Shown: one piece after another, positions 8,901 through 16,452 of the stretch
Layout: each line of letters begins with the position of its first letter
Position numbering within the stretch: the stretch's first letter is position 1
Source: Candidatus Latescibacterota bacterium
GTDB lineage: Bacteria; Latescibacterota; UBA2968; UBA8231
Direction: 5' to 3'
DNA: 19,720 nt
NCBI GenBank assembly: GCA_022826515.1
Contig: JAJDUT010000068.1
Span: 1 to 19,720 of the forward strand
Translations under genes and position numbers: made by a program
The notes under the pieces: model-generated
The model's input: the letters and a program-made list of their open reading frames with translations, nothing else
Database searches by the model: none
What the model was told of the DNA's origin: nothing

Positions 8901-9268
8901 CTATTTCACGGAAAAGGGCATTGAGCAATAGAGCCGACAAGCAGCCAAGGCGCGTAAACAACCCATCGGTGTGTGCTTGCTGACACAAGGTGCGCCGCCC
9001 AAGCCTCTCTATCAGACCTGCGACGCTGGCTGGCATAGATATTGTTCTACACGTGATGAAGCCGTCCGCTTTTTTCGTCTTTTTCGGACGTTGCGCGGTC
9101 GGCTCCCATGCAGCCGACCATCCCCGCAACCGTGCAACGATCTATTCCACCGTCATCTATCTGCGCCCCGATCGGAGGGATTATGGCTGCGTGTTGGTGC
9201 AATACAAGGTGATTCGGCTTTCCTTTTGCTGTGCGGGTATAGCCCTCGGCGGCCTCCCTGCCCGTTGA
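8901..9268 (+). pseudogene. Decayed Rpn-family (PD-(D/E)XK nuclease/transposase-like) remnants
   Basis: Two pieces resemble the intact Rpn gene just downstream. At 8901-8953 the DNA encodes YFTEKGIEQ, a stop, then SRQAAKAR; it matches the GIEQGRQEGRQ tail of the intact gene and shares GGCATTGAGCAA exactly. At 9140-9223 the frame reads IYSTVIYLRPDRRDYG then VQYKVIRLS, matching VYAIVIYLRPDAGRRDPG and IEYQVIRLS with an internal deletion. The DNA around 9020-9070 may preserve a degraded N-terminal part. The tail-like piece precedes the central piece, so at least two separate copies have decayed here or the copy has been rearranged. The otherwise gene-free stretch from 8805 to 9344 holds nothing else recognised. 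Confidence 0.6.
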
Positions 9269-9344
9269 CAAGCCACCCTTAGTCTGCACATTACCTACGT
9301 AAGCACCATAGGGCGCGTCATAGCCCACCCCAAGGCAGTTGCCG

Positions 9345-10280
9345 ATGGCTGACGTTGATACCATTTCCAAATATCTGATTCAACGCTATCCCGACGATTT
9401 CGTCCGCTTTAGCCTCAGCCGCGACGACATCAAAGTCTTGGCCGTGCTGGATACCGAGCAACCCACCGTTAAGGCCCGTCGCACCGATAGCCTGCTGCGC
9501 GTCCGAATCGGCGATACGAAGTGCCTAGTCCATACCGAGTTTCAAACCGCCGATCACACCAACCCGCCTATGCCGCGACGGATGGCCGGCTACATTGGGC
9601 GACTGGTCGAGCAGTACGGTCTGCCGGTGTATGCCATCGTGATCTACCTGCGGCCGGACGCCGGCCGGCGCGATCCAGGGCACTATTTCCAAGAGTCGCC
9701 CGGCCACCGTATCTTGATCGAGTACCAAGTGATCCGGCTGAGCGAACAGGCTGGCCAATCTATCTTGGCGTCAGGGGCTGTGGGGCTGTTGCCATTTGCG
9801 CCGTTGATGCAGCCGGCGGGACAAGTGTCGGCGGCTTGGCTTGAGACGTGTGTGCGTGCGGTCCAAGCGCAGCCGCTGGACCTGTCCGTCAAGGCCGATT
9901 GCTTGGCCGGGATGTCGTTGCTGAGTGGGTTGGTGTACGCGCCGGAGACCGTTTCCACCATTTTCTTCAAGGAGGGCCTGATGGATCTTATCCGCGAATC
10001 CCCTGTTGCCCAATATCTGACTCAACAAGCCCGTGAGGAAGGCATTGAGCAAGGCCGACAAGAAGGCCGACAAGAAGGCCGCGAGCATGGGAGCCGAGAA
10101 CGCGCCATGGAAGCACTGCTCGACGTGCTGGAAATTCGCTTTGCGGTGGACACGACCGACCCATTAGCCGCCCGCATTGCAACCATCAACGATGTGCAGC
10201 GCCTCAAGCAGTTGCATCGAGCGGCCATACAGGTGCCTAGCCTCAAAGCCTTTAGGCACCTGTTAGACGCCGACGAGTAG
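9345..10280 (+). CDS. Rpn-family recombination-promoting nuclease / putative transposase (PD-(D/E)XK)
   Basis: 311 aa from the ATG at 9345, with AAGG 9-10 nt upstream; a TTG two codons earlier is the alternative. The N-terminal two-thirds carries the PD-(D/E)XK core: D48 (RRTDSLLRV), then HTEFQT with E65 and Q67, then the VIYLRPD strand. The C-terminal part is a charged, Gly/Gln/Arg-rich helical tail (EEGIEQGRQEGRQEGR) containing a 12-bp tandem repeat in the DNA, followed by a helical segment. Rpn proteins are recA-independent recombination-promoting endonucleases related to transposase_31; their hosts usually carry many copies. Degraded relatives lie immediately upstream, consistent with local duplication and decay. 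It is convergent with the oxidoreductase gene. Confidence 0.85.
   Translation: MADVDTISKYLIQRYPDDFVRFSLSRDDIKVLAVLDTEQPTVKARRTDSLLRVRIGDTKCLVHTEFQTADHTNPPMPRRMAGYIGRLVEQYGLPVYAIVIYLRPDAGRRDPGHYFQESPGHRILIEYQVIRLSEQAGQSILASGAVGLLPFAPLMQPAGQVSAAWLETCVRAVQAQPLDLSVKADCLAGMSLLSGLVYAPETVSTIFFKEGLMDLIRESPVAQYLTQQAREEGIEQGRQEGRQEGREHGSRERAMEALLDVLEIRFAVDTTDPLAARIATINDVQRLKQLHRAAIQVPSLKAFRHLLDADE
10053..10083 (+). repeat. 12-bp tandem repeat inside the Rpn tail
   Basis: GGCCGACAAGAA occurs at 10053-10064 and 10065-10076, followed by a partial third copy from 10077 (GGCCG). It encodes the repeated Gly-Arg-Gln-Glu tail. Tails of this kind can change length by slippage in phase, since 12 bp is four codons. 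Confidence 0.8.
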
Positions 10281-10284
10281 GGCA

Positions 10285-10341
10285 CTGCGTAACGTCAGTA
10301 TATATAATCGAATAGACCGAGCAGCGGGTGCTGACACGCAG
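10285..10341. repeat. Imperfect inverted repeat between convergent genes
   Basis: The left arm CTGCGT-aac-GTCAG (10285-10298) pairs with the right arm CTGACACGCAG (10331-10341), giving 11 bp with a 3-nt bulge around a 32-nt interior. AGGGCACT occurs at 10279-10286 and 10340-10347, overlapping the outer ends. No T-tract follows on either side, so an intrinsic terminator is doubtful. A tiny transposon-like scar with a GGCA duplication is another reading. Function unknown. Confidence 0.45.
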
Positions 10342-10403
10342 GGCACTCTTGCTAGGTTCCTTCCCCTATCTGCCCTTGTGGAGATTCCCATGACGACCAC
10401 CGA

Positions 10404-11366
10404 TTACAACACCCCCCGATGCCCCCTGCGAACGGCCTCGCACAAGCGCATGGTGTGCACGGCGTCGTCCAAGTGTGACCACGGCGTGCGATCCTCTAAA
10501 ATGCAATCGACAAAGTGGACGACCTCGTTGAAGCCAGTCCCGCCCATTGCTTCGATCTCCTCGTTCTCCACAGTAAAAGACTCCCCCTTATCATAGCCCT
10601 CCACTCGCGGCCCTCGGGTCATATCCAGATAGACCGACAAATCCTCGCCGTGTACTTCGGCCCGCTGAATGCGGTAGCCCACGCCGTAGTGACTCATCAT
10701 AGTGCCGAAGGTGCCCGTATCGAAACGCACCACGGCATTGTGCCGGTGACACCCAGGCCGCTCGCCGTCTTGCACCATCCCCTGCACCTCCACCGGAATG
10801 GCCGCTTCTTCGGCGCTGCGGCCAGCCAGCCAGCGCAGCAGATCGACGTGGTGAATGGCGTCGCATATCACCGGATCGGGGGCCGCCGGTCCTAACAGGG
10901 TCACCGGCTTATTGTACGTGGCAGCGCAATGCACTGCGCCGCCAGCCGCCTGAATGCGTTGCCGCGCGGCTAGCACTTGGGGAAAGTAACGCCGGTTAAA
11001 AGACACCAGCGCCTTGCCTCGGCTCTGCTGGGCCGCTTGCGCCATTTGCGCGGTTTCGGCCGCAGTCATGCCCGGCGCTTTCTCCACCGAGGTGTGCAGC
11101 CCGCGCTCCAAGCAATCGAGCACAATGGGCAGCAAGTGGCCGGGCATGGTAACCACGTGTACTACGTCCGGCCGACAGACATCGACCATCTCTCGATAGT
11201 CGGCAAAGGCGCGTTCCGGCCCCCATTCGGCCTGATTTTTTTGCAACCGCTCTTCGTCCAGCTCGGCAATGCCCACCAAGCGCAGGCGCGGCTCGTCGGC
11301 AATCATGCGGAAGTGCGACTGGGCGTGGCCACCGCAGCCGATGACCGCTACTTTCAAATCTGCCAT
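10404..11366 (-). CDS. Gfo/Idh/MocA-family NAD(P)-dependent oxidoreductase
   Basis: 320 aa, with AGGA about 8 nt upstream of the ATG at 11366. The N-terminal Rossmann fold shows VAVIGCGGHAQSH (G10-x-G-x-x-A) with an acidic AELD at the end of strand 2, which favours NAD+. The family's Glu-Lys-x-Pro motif appears as EKAP (E95-K96). The C-terminal alpha/beta domain has FNRRYFP and CDAIHHVDLLRWL (D169, H172/H173, D175), the usual catalytic-region residues. Enzymes of this family oxidise or reduce sugars, inositols and related polyols; substrate cannot be called from sequence. It is divergent from the kinase-like gene and convergent with Rpn, so it appears to be a single-gene transcription unit. 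Confidence 0.9.
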   Translation of the reverse strand: MADLKVAVIGCGGHAQSHFRMIADEPRLRLVGIAELDEERLQKNQAEWGPERAFADYREMVDVCRPDVVHVVTMPGHLLPIVLDCLERGLHTSVEKAPGMTAAETAQMAQAAQQSRGKALVSFNRRYFPQVLAARQRIQAAGGAVHCAATYNKPVTLLGPAAPDPVICDAIHHVDLLRWLAGRSAEEAAIPVEVQGMVQDGERPGCHRHNAVVRFDTGTFGTMMSHYGVGYRIQRAEVHGEDLSVYLDMTRGPRVEGYDKGESFTVENEEIEAMGGTGFNEVVHFVDCILEDRTPWSHLDDAVHTMRLCEAVRRGHRGVL

Positions 11367-11461
11367 GGGATTTCCTTTCCAAAGAGTTGAGTACCAAAGC
11401 TAAAAAATAATCGTCAATATACAGTGCTGCGTCCTCCTACGCTCATTCTTCGTCGACAAAT

Positions 11462-11490
11462 TTGACAGGGAATTGTGAGGCCAGTATAGT
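11462..11490 (+). promoter_or_regulatory. Strong sigma-70-like promoter upstream of the kinase-like gene
   Basis: TTGACA (11462-11467) and TATAGT (11485-11490) are separated by 17 nt: a perfect -35 box and a 5/6 -10 box. Predicted initiation near 11497 gives a leader of about 32 nt to the ATG at 11529, with AAAGGA at 11516-11521. It would drive the kinase-like gene and probably the aminotransferase behind it. Confidence 0.75.
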
Positions 11491-11528
11491 GTTGCATCTC
11501 GGTTCACGACATTCCAAAGGATATGCTC

Positions 11529-12146
11529 ATGCGCGTCATTGCCGTCGGTTGCGAATACTCAGGCGTCAGCACCCTCGTCGATCAGTTACATCAATGGGGG
11601 CTGAGTCGCGGAATTAGCCACCATCTCGACGACCATTTTACCATCCCCGACGCCTATCACCTCAGCGACGAGGAGCAGCTAGCCATGCTGGCCATGCTGC
11701 CGGCCATCAAGGAGCGCTTCCAGCGCTTCCAAATCGTCTATCACGTGCGCTTGCTGCACCGCTACCGAGACATCTTGTTGGGCGGCTTCCACATTGAGGA
11801 AAAAGTGTACGGCCCCAAATACTACTACCCCGACATCGACATCGACATCCGCGAATACGAGCCGGACATGCCCGACGACACCCTGCTCGTCCACCTGCAC
11901 GCCGCGCCCGAAACAATCCGCGCCCGCATGACCGCAGCCCCACATCCGCACTCATTGGTCCCCGCCGAAGACGTGCCAGAAATACTAGATCGCTTCGAGC
12001 AAGAAGTGCGGGCCTCTTGGATCCACCGCAAGTTCGCCATCGACACCACCGACCTAACACCAACCCAACTCCTCGAAACCTTCCTCAACCGCTCCATCCC
12101 CCACCTCAGCCCTGAAGACGCCGCCACGCGGCTTTTGGCCCCCTAG
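11529..12146 (+). CDS. P-loop nucleoside/nucleotide kinase-like protein with non-canonical Walker A
   Basis: 205 aa. The ATG at 11529 is preferred over the one at 11523 because AAAGGA (11516-11521) is 7 nt from it and only 1 nt from the other. The fold resembles thymidylate/deoxynucleoside kinases: beta-1 and loop RVIAVGCEYSGVSTLVDQL, a mid-protein GFHIEEKVYG segment, LLVHLHAAPETIRARM like the LID-side strand of dNKs, and a closing FAIDTTDLTPTQLL. The Walker A position reads G-C-E-Y-S-G-V-S-T, so the ATP-binding lysine is Val. The protein may bind nucleotide differently, use another phosphoryl donor or be catalytically dead. The aminotransferase gene follows after 39 nt. Family-level assignment is inference; no specific function is claimed. 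Confidence 0.65.
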   Translation: MRVIAVGCEYSGVSTLVDQLHQWGLSRGISHHLDDHFTIPDAYHLSDEEQLAMLAMLPAIKERFQRFQIVYHVRLLHRYRDILLGGFHIEEKVYGPKYYYPDIDIDIREYEPDMPDDTLLVHLHAAPETIRARMTAAPHPHSLVPAEDVPEILDRFEQEVRASWIHRKFAIDTTDLTPTQLLETFLNRSIPHLSPEDAATRLLAP

Positions 12147-12185
12147 CTTCTACCAATGACTAATCACAACACGCGGAGCACGGAA

Positions 12186-13472
12186 ATGGCAGATTCGAGA
12201 AGGGACTTTTTCAAGAAGGCCGGCAACCTCACGCTCGGCGCGGCGGCTGCGTCCATATGGGCCTCCGACAGCCTGCAAAAGGTCCACGCGGCCACTGAAC
12301 GCCTCGGCCCAGCCTCTCCAGAGGCCAGTGCATTAGACGAACAATTCTGGTACAGCGTGCGCGGGGCGTTCAATTTGTCGCCCCAGTTTATCAACTTCGA
12401 GAACGGATACTTCAGTCCGCAGCCAGAAGCCGGGGTCGATGAGGTGTGCAAAAACGCCCGCGTCATCAACGAAATCCCCTCGTTTTACATGCGGAGACAA
12501 CTGGTGGACGACACCCGCGAGATGCATCAATTGCTAGCGCGCTTTGCCGGTTGCTCGGACGAAGAAATCCTCCTGACGCGCAATACGACCGAATCGCTCA
12601 ACATCGTCATCATGGGGCTGAAGCTGCAACCCGGGGACGAGGCCCTGTGGGGAACCTATGAATACGGCAGCATGAAGGTCGCGTTTGAGCAGCGCGCCGC
12701 CCGCGAAGGCATAGTCAACAAAGTGCTCGATCTACCCATCACCTCCATGGACAATGACGAGATCGTCGCGGCCTACAAAAAAGCCATTACGCCGCGCACC
12801 AAAGTGATCCTCGTCTCCCACATCGTCTATTTGACCGGCCAAGTGCTGCCCGTACGCGCAATCTGCGACATGGCCCACGAGCAGGGAGTGGAAGTCATCG
12901 TCGATGGCGCCCATGCCTTTGCCCATCTAGCCGACAAAATCCCCGACCTACACTGCGATTACTACGGAGCGAGTTTGCACAAGTGGATGCTGGCACCGCT
13001 GGGCACGGGCATCCTGTACATCAAAAAAGAGAACATCGACAAGGTGTGGCCATTGTTCGGCGACGCTGGGTACGCCTCGGACTCGATTCACAAGTTCGCC
13101 CACATCGGCACGTATCCGGCCTACTTGCAACTGGCCTTGGCCGAGGCCATCCGCTTTAACCAAATTATCGGCTTGGAGCGCAAAGAAACGCGCTTGCGCT
13201 ACATCAAAAACTACTGGGTCGATCGCCTGATTGACGTGCCCAACATCGTCGTCCACACGCCCCGCGAGCCCCATCGCTCGTGTGCCATTTCCACCGTTGG
13301 CATCAATGGACAAGATCCCGCGGACGTCACCAACGCTCTGTACGACAAATACAAGATATTCACCGTGCCGCCGGGTTATCCTGGGGCGGTTCGCATTTGT
13401 CCGAACATATACACAATACCCTATGAACTGGATATGTTCGTCGCAGCAATGAAAGAACTAGCCGTCGCCTAA
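12186..13472 (+). CDS. Tat-exported PLP-dependent aminotransferase, class V (isopenicillin-N epimerase-like)
   Basis: 428 aa from the ATG at 12186, chosen over one at 12156 because GGAG lies 8 nt upstream and the twin-arginine signal then sits at the N-terminus: SRRDFFKKAGNLTLGAAAA, matching S-R-R-x-F-x-K. The body is a fold-type I class-V aminotransferase / cysteine desulfurase-like enzyme: TRNTTES phosphate-binding loop, VDGAHAF (D240, H243) for the PLP ring, and the Schiff-base lysine K266 in ASLHKWMLAPLGTG. CefD-like members catalyse epimerisation or beta-elimination as well as transamination, so the reaction is open. The signal implies folding with cofactor in the cytoplasm and then export to the periplasm. 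It is likely co-transcribed with the preceding gene and convergent with the TPR gene, 15 nt away. Confidence 0.9.
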   Translation: MADSRRDFFKKAGNLTLGAAAASIWASDSLQKVHAATERLGPASPEASALDEQFWYSVRGAFNLSPQFINFENGYFSPQPEAGVDEVCKNARVINEIPSFYMRRQLVDDTREMHQLLARFAGCSDEEILLTRNTTESLNIVIMGLKLQPGDEALWGTYEYGSMKVAFEQRAAREGIVNKVLDLPITSMDNDEIVAAYKKAITPRTKVILVSHIVYLTGQVLPVRAICDMAHEQGVEVIVDGAHAFAHLADKIPDLHCDYYGASLHKWMLAPLGTGILYIKKENIDKVWPLFGDAGYASDSIHKFAHIGTYPAYLQLALAEAIRFNQIIGLERKETRLRYIKNYWVDRLIDVPNIVVHTPREPHRSCAISTVGINGQDPADVTNALYDKYKIFTVPPGYPGAVRICPNIYTIPYELDMFVAAMKELAVA

Positions 13473-13487
13473 TCCCACTACCTCGCG

Positions 13488-14690
13488 CTACGGCCCACGC
13501 GCATCGTCCGCCTCCAACCCCCGAGCGATCTCCAAATTTTCCCTAAATCCCTGATCATCCGGTGCCAAGCGCACCGCGCTGGCAAACGCCGCTGCTGCAG
13601 CCGCAAAGTTCCTATGCATCAAGTGCAGGTTGCCGAGGCTGTTGTACGCGTTGGCATGGGTCGAATCCGCAGCGAGCGCTTGGGCAAAAAGCTGCTGGGC
13701 TACGTCGAATTGTTCCCCGCGCAAATAGATGTTGCCCAAGTTCACATAGGCCGCGGCAAAGGTCGAGTCGAGTTCAATAGCGCGATGGTATCGCGCCGCG
13801 GCCTTGGCGAATTGGCGACGCTGACCGTAGAGCACTCCCAAGTCGTAGTGTCGGCGCGCGTCCTCGGCCTCACTCAAGAGCGTAAACTCCAAACTCTTGA
13901 TCATCTTTTCCTCTTCTTCAAGGCGCGCAAATCGCTCCAACACCTCGCGGCCCTTTTCCCGCTCACCCAAGCGCATATAGACCTGTCCTAAATCATAGTG
14001 CGGACGCGCCCAAAACGGGCGTAGCGCAACGGCCCGCAGCAAAAGATTTTCAGCCTCTTCGTAGCGCCGCTCCTCCACATACAAAGCACCCAAGCCCGCG
14101 TACGCGCCCGCTTGGGTCGTGTCCGTGCTAATCGCCTCGGCAAACGCCGTTTTCGCTGCCTCGCGCTCGCCGCGCTTGACGTGGACTCGGCCGAGATGGT
14201 ACCAGAGTTCGTAGTGCGTCGAATCCACTTGCAGGGCGCGCTCGTACAGGTCAGCGGCCTCTTGATACGCGCCCTGCCGGATGTGCAGCAGGCCCAAAGC
14301 ATTGTACGCGGAAATGTACCCGGGGTCGCTTTCCAATGCTTTGTGAAGTGGTGCATAGGCCGCCTCGTACTTTTTTTGCCGAATGTACACGGCCCCAAGT
14401 TGATAGTACGCGTCCGCGTAATCGGGCTTGAGTGCTATGGCTTTTTGGTACGCAACCTCGGCTTGGTCGAGGGCATCGGTCAAAAAATAGGCATTGGCCA
14501 GATTGTAGTGGACTTGGGGCGCGTCGGGCATTTGCGCGGCTGCTTGCTTGTACGCGGCAATGGCTGCGTGGAAACGCCCGTGTTGGGCGTGTTCAAGTCC
14601 CTGCTGGAAGTACGCGCGTCCGGTAGCCGAAGGCGGCTCCGGCTCTTGGCAGCCGATGAGCAGCAGCGCCAAGCAGAAAACCCTAATCAT
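13488..14690 (-). CDS. TPR-repeat lipoprotein paired with the second CRTAC1 gene
   Basis: 400 aa. The ATG at 14690 overlaps the CRTAC1 stop by 4 bp (ATGA), with GGAAGAG upstream, so the two genes are translationally coupled. The lipobox is LIGC (C14 in MIRVFCLALLLIGC). Multiple TPRs (for example VHYNLANAYFLTDALDQAEV, HYELWYHLGRVHVKRGEREA) are split by a helical linker (VLERFARLEEEEKMIKSL) followed by HYDLGVLYGQRRQF, the same plan and same LYGQR motif as the protein at 7531-8733. The two are clear paralogues. An envelope scaffold role with the CRTAC1 partner is inferred from coupling. Confidence 0.88.
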   Translation of the reverse strand: MIRVFCLALLLIGCQEPEPPSATGRAYFQQGLEHAQHGRFHAAIAAYKQAAAQMPDAPQVHYNLANAYFLTDALDQAEVAYQKAIALKPDYADAYYQLGAVYIRQKKYEAAYAPLHKALESDPGYISAYNALGLLHIRQGAYQEAADLYERALQVDSTHYELWYHLGRVHVKRGEREAAKTAFAEAISTDTTQAGAYAGLGALYVEERRYEEAENLLLRAVALRPFWARPHYDLGQVYMRLGEREKGREVLERFARLEEEEKMIKSLEFTLLSEAEDARRHYDLGVLYGQRRQFAKAAARYHRAIELDSTFAAAYVNLGNIYLRGEQFDVAQQLFAQALAADSTHANAYNSLGNLHLMHRNFAAAAAAFASAVRLAPDDQGFRENLEIARGLEADDARGP

Positions 14691-16273
14691 CGCGGCTCTT
14701 CCGCAGTCAACACTTGTCCAGCTAGCACCCCCTCAAACCGTTGCATCTTACCGCTAGGCCAACGGACCTCCACTTCGTCGGCCTGCGCGCTGGTGCCGAG
14801 ACCAAAAAAGACGCGCGGGTCGTGGCTCGACAGATAGCTGCCGCCGCGACGCACCTCCCGCACTTGCACCCGAGGCCCAGTGCGGACGCGGATGTGAGCG
14901 CCGACGCCGTCGCGGTTGCTCTCCACGCCTACCGTGCGGACGGCCAAAAAGTTGCGCTCGCCACCCATGTCGTTGCGCAAAAGCGAGGGACGCGCATTGA
15001 TGTGGGACACCGCAATATCGAGATCGCCGTCGTTGTCGCAATCGCCCAAGGCCATCCCTCGGCTCGACTGCACAGCACCAAGCCCGGCCGCAGCACTGAC
15101 CTCAGCAAACCCAGCAGCACCGTCGTTTCTGAACAATTGATTGGGCTGTGCGTATGTGGTCTCGGCGAAAAGTTCCACATTGTCGTCAATGTGACCATTG
15201 GCCACGAAGAGATCCTCGTCGCCGTCCAGATCCCAGTCGAAGAAAGCCGTGCCCCAGGCTAGGTACGCCAGCGAGGGCTTGCCCAGTTTGGCGTCCGTCG
15301 TCTGGTCGCGGAAAAATCCCTCGCCCTCGTTGTGGTACAAAGTATTGGTCTCCAAGTAGAAATTCGTCACAAAAAAATCAAAAGCCCCGTCGTTGTCATA
15401 ATCACCCGCGGCCACACCCATACCAGCTTCGGATTGGCCTTGGCTATTGTAGGAAACCCCGGCGATCAAACCCGCTTCCTCGAAGTGGCCACCTTCATTC
15501 TGGTAGAGCAAATTGGGCGTCCCATCACCCGCGGCGAACAGGTCCAAATCGCCGTCGAGATCCCAATCGGAAAAAACCGCGCCCAACTCTCGCGCCCGGC
15601 CCGCAGCAAAGCCCATTTTCGCGCCGACCTCGGCGAAGCGGCCGCCGTCGTTGCGGTAGAAAGCATCCCCTTCGGGCGCATAGGTCCACGGCGCGCAATA
15701 GACCCGGACGCTATCCTGGCGAAAACAGGCGCGATCCGGGTCGGCGCGGAAGTCCAGATAATTGGCCACGTACAGATCCAAGTCGCCATCCAGATCCCAG
15801 TCGCCGAAAGCCGCGCCCGTGCCAAAGCCCTCGTCGCCCACACCGGCGGTGGCCGTGGCATCGGCAAAGCGACCGTCGCCTCCATTGCGATAGAGAATAT
15901 TCGCGCCGTAACAGGTGATGTACAAGTCTGCATCGCCATCGTTGTCGTAGTCCGCGGCCACCACCCCCATGCCGCACCCAGAATTCCCCACGCCAGCCGC
16001 TTGCGTCCGCTCGGCAAAACGGCCGTTGCCCTCGTTGCGGTAGAGCGCGGCCGGACCCGCGACATTGACCCAATACAGGTCGAGCCAGCCGTCGTCGTCA
16101 TAGTCAAAAAAGGCCACGCCCGACCCCATCGTCTCGGGCAATTGCTTCTGCCCCTCAGCCCCGTTGCGGTGTTCGAATGCAATGCCAGCCGCCGCGGCCA
16201 CATCCACGTACCGAGGCTGGGCGACGGCGTCCCCTGTCCCTAGACCAATCAGCAACGCAAAAACCCAGCTCAT
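14687..16273 (-). CDS. CRTAC1-family secreted protein (second copy): FG-GAP/VCBS repeats plus ASPIC/UnbV domain
   Basis: 528 aa from the ATG at 16273; a TTG at 16291 is in frame but less likely. The signal has a probable cleavage AVA|QP after residue 18. Seven Asp-rich calcium-type loops are visible (DYDDDGWLDLY, DYDNDGDADLY, DWDLDGDLDLY, DWDLDGDLDLF, DYDNDGAFDFF, DWDLDGDEDLF, DCDNDGDLDIA), three with the Trp variant DWDLDG that the first copy lacks. The C-terminus carries ASPIC/UnbV (NRDGVGAHIRV, VFFGLGTSAQADEVEVRWPSG). It is the first gene of a two-gene operon with the TPR lipoprotein and is divergent from nrfHA. Its ribosome-binding region (GGGATGGACAG) resembles a unit of the tandem repeat that lies upstream. 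Confidence 0.9.
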   Translation of the reverse strand: MSWVFALLIGLGTGDAVAQPRYVDVAAAAGIAFEHRNGAEGQKQLPETMGSGVAFFDYDDDGWLDLYWVNVAGPAALYRNEGNGRFAERTQAAGVGNSGCGMGVVAADYDNDGDADLYITCYGANILYRNGGDGRFADATATAGVGDEGFGTGAAFGDWDLDGDLDLYVANYLDFRADPDRACFRQDSVRVYCAPWTYAPEGDAFYRNDGGRFAEVGAKMGFAAGRARELGAVFSDWDLDGDLDLFAAGDGTPNLLYQNEGGHFEEAGLIAGVSYNSQGQSEAGMGVAAGDYDNDGAFDFFVTNFYLETNTLYHNEGEGFFRDQTTDAKLGKPSLAYLAWGTAFFDWDLDGDEDLFVANGHIDDNVELFAETTYAQPNQLFRNDGAAGFAEVSAAAGLGAVQSSRGMALGDCDNDGDLDIAVSHINARPSLLRNDMGGERNFLAVRTVGVESNRDGVGAHIRVRTGPRVQVREVRRGGSYLSSHDPRVFFGLGTSAQADEVEVRWPSGKMQRFEGVLAGQVLTAEEPR

Positions 16274-16318
16274 CTGTCCATCCCGCTCCAACGCATCCCC
16301 CTATATCATCATTCCTTT

Positions 16319-16380
16319 AATCCTGCCCATCTTGTCCTAATCCTGTCCATCCTGGTCCCCATCCTGTCCATCATATCGGT
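16319..16380. repeat. Degenerate tandem intergenic repeat (ATCCTGTCC-type units)
   Basis: About five irregular units of 9-12 bp follow each other: AATCCTGCCC, ATCTTGTCCTA, ATCCTGTCC, ATCCTGGTCCCC, ATCCTGTCC, with a decayed sixth. Read on the minus strand they are GGACAGGAT units. The array fills the divergent space between the CRTAC1 and nrfH genes, and a related GGGATGGACAG lies at the CRTAC1 ribosome-binding position. Short repeats of this AGGAT-containing style are found in many bacterial intergenic regions; the role here is unknown. Confidence 0.7.
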
Positions 16381-16452
16381 CCATGTATTATTTTTTTGTA
16401 ATCCAAGATACCGGCTCGGCAAGCGACCTACAAGGCGGCAGAAAAATCATTC

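Noticed and set aside
8990..9268. 92-codon plus-strand frame as an intact gene
   Set aside because: Only its C-terminal third matches the Rpn gene, with an internal deletion and no PD-(D/E)XK core, so it was recorded as a pseudogene remnant.
14112..14837. 241-codon plus-strand frame across the TPR and CRTAC1 genes
   Set aside because: It is antisense to two well-supported genes, crosses their junction and has no motif or ribosome-binding site.
15332..16243. 303-codon open frame on the plus strand, antisense to the second CRTAC1 gene
   Set aside because: The opposite strand encodes clear Asp-rich FG-GAP repeats and ASPIC/UnbV. The antisense frame is a by-product of GAC/GAT-rich codons, with a repetitive I/V-rich product and no recognisable domain.
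16383..16391. TATTAT as the -10 box of nrfHA
   Set aside because: No acceptable -35 box lies 16-18 nt upstream, and the surrounding sequence is repeat-derived.
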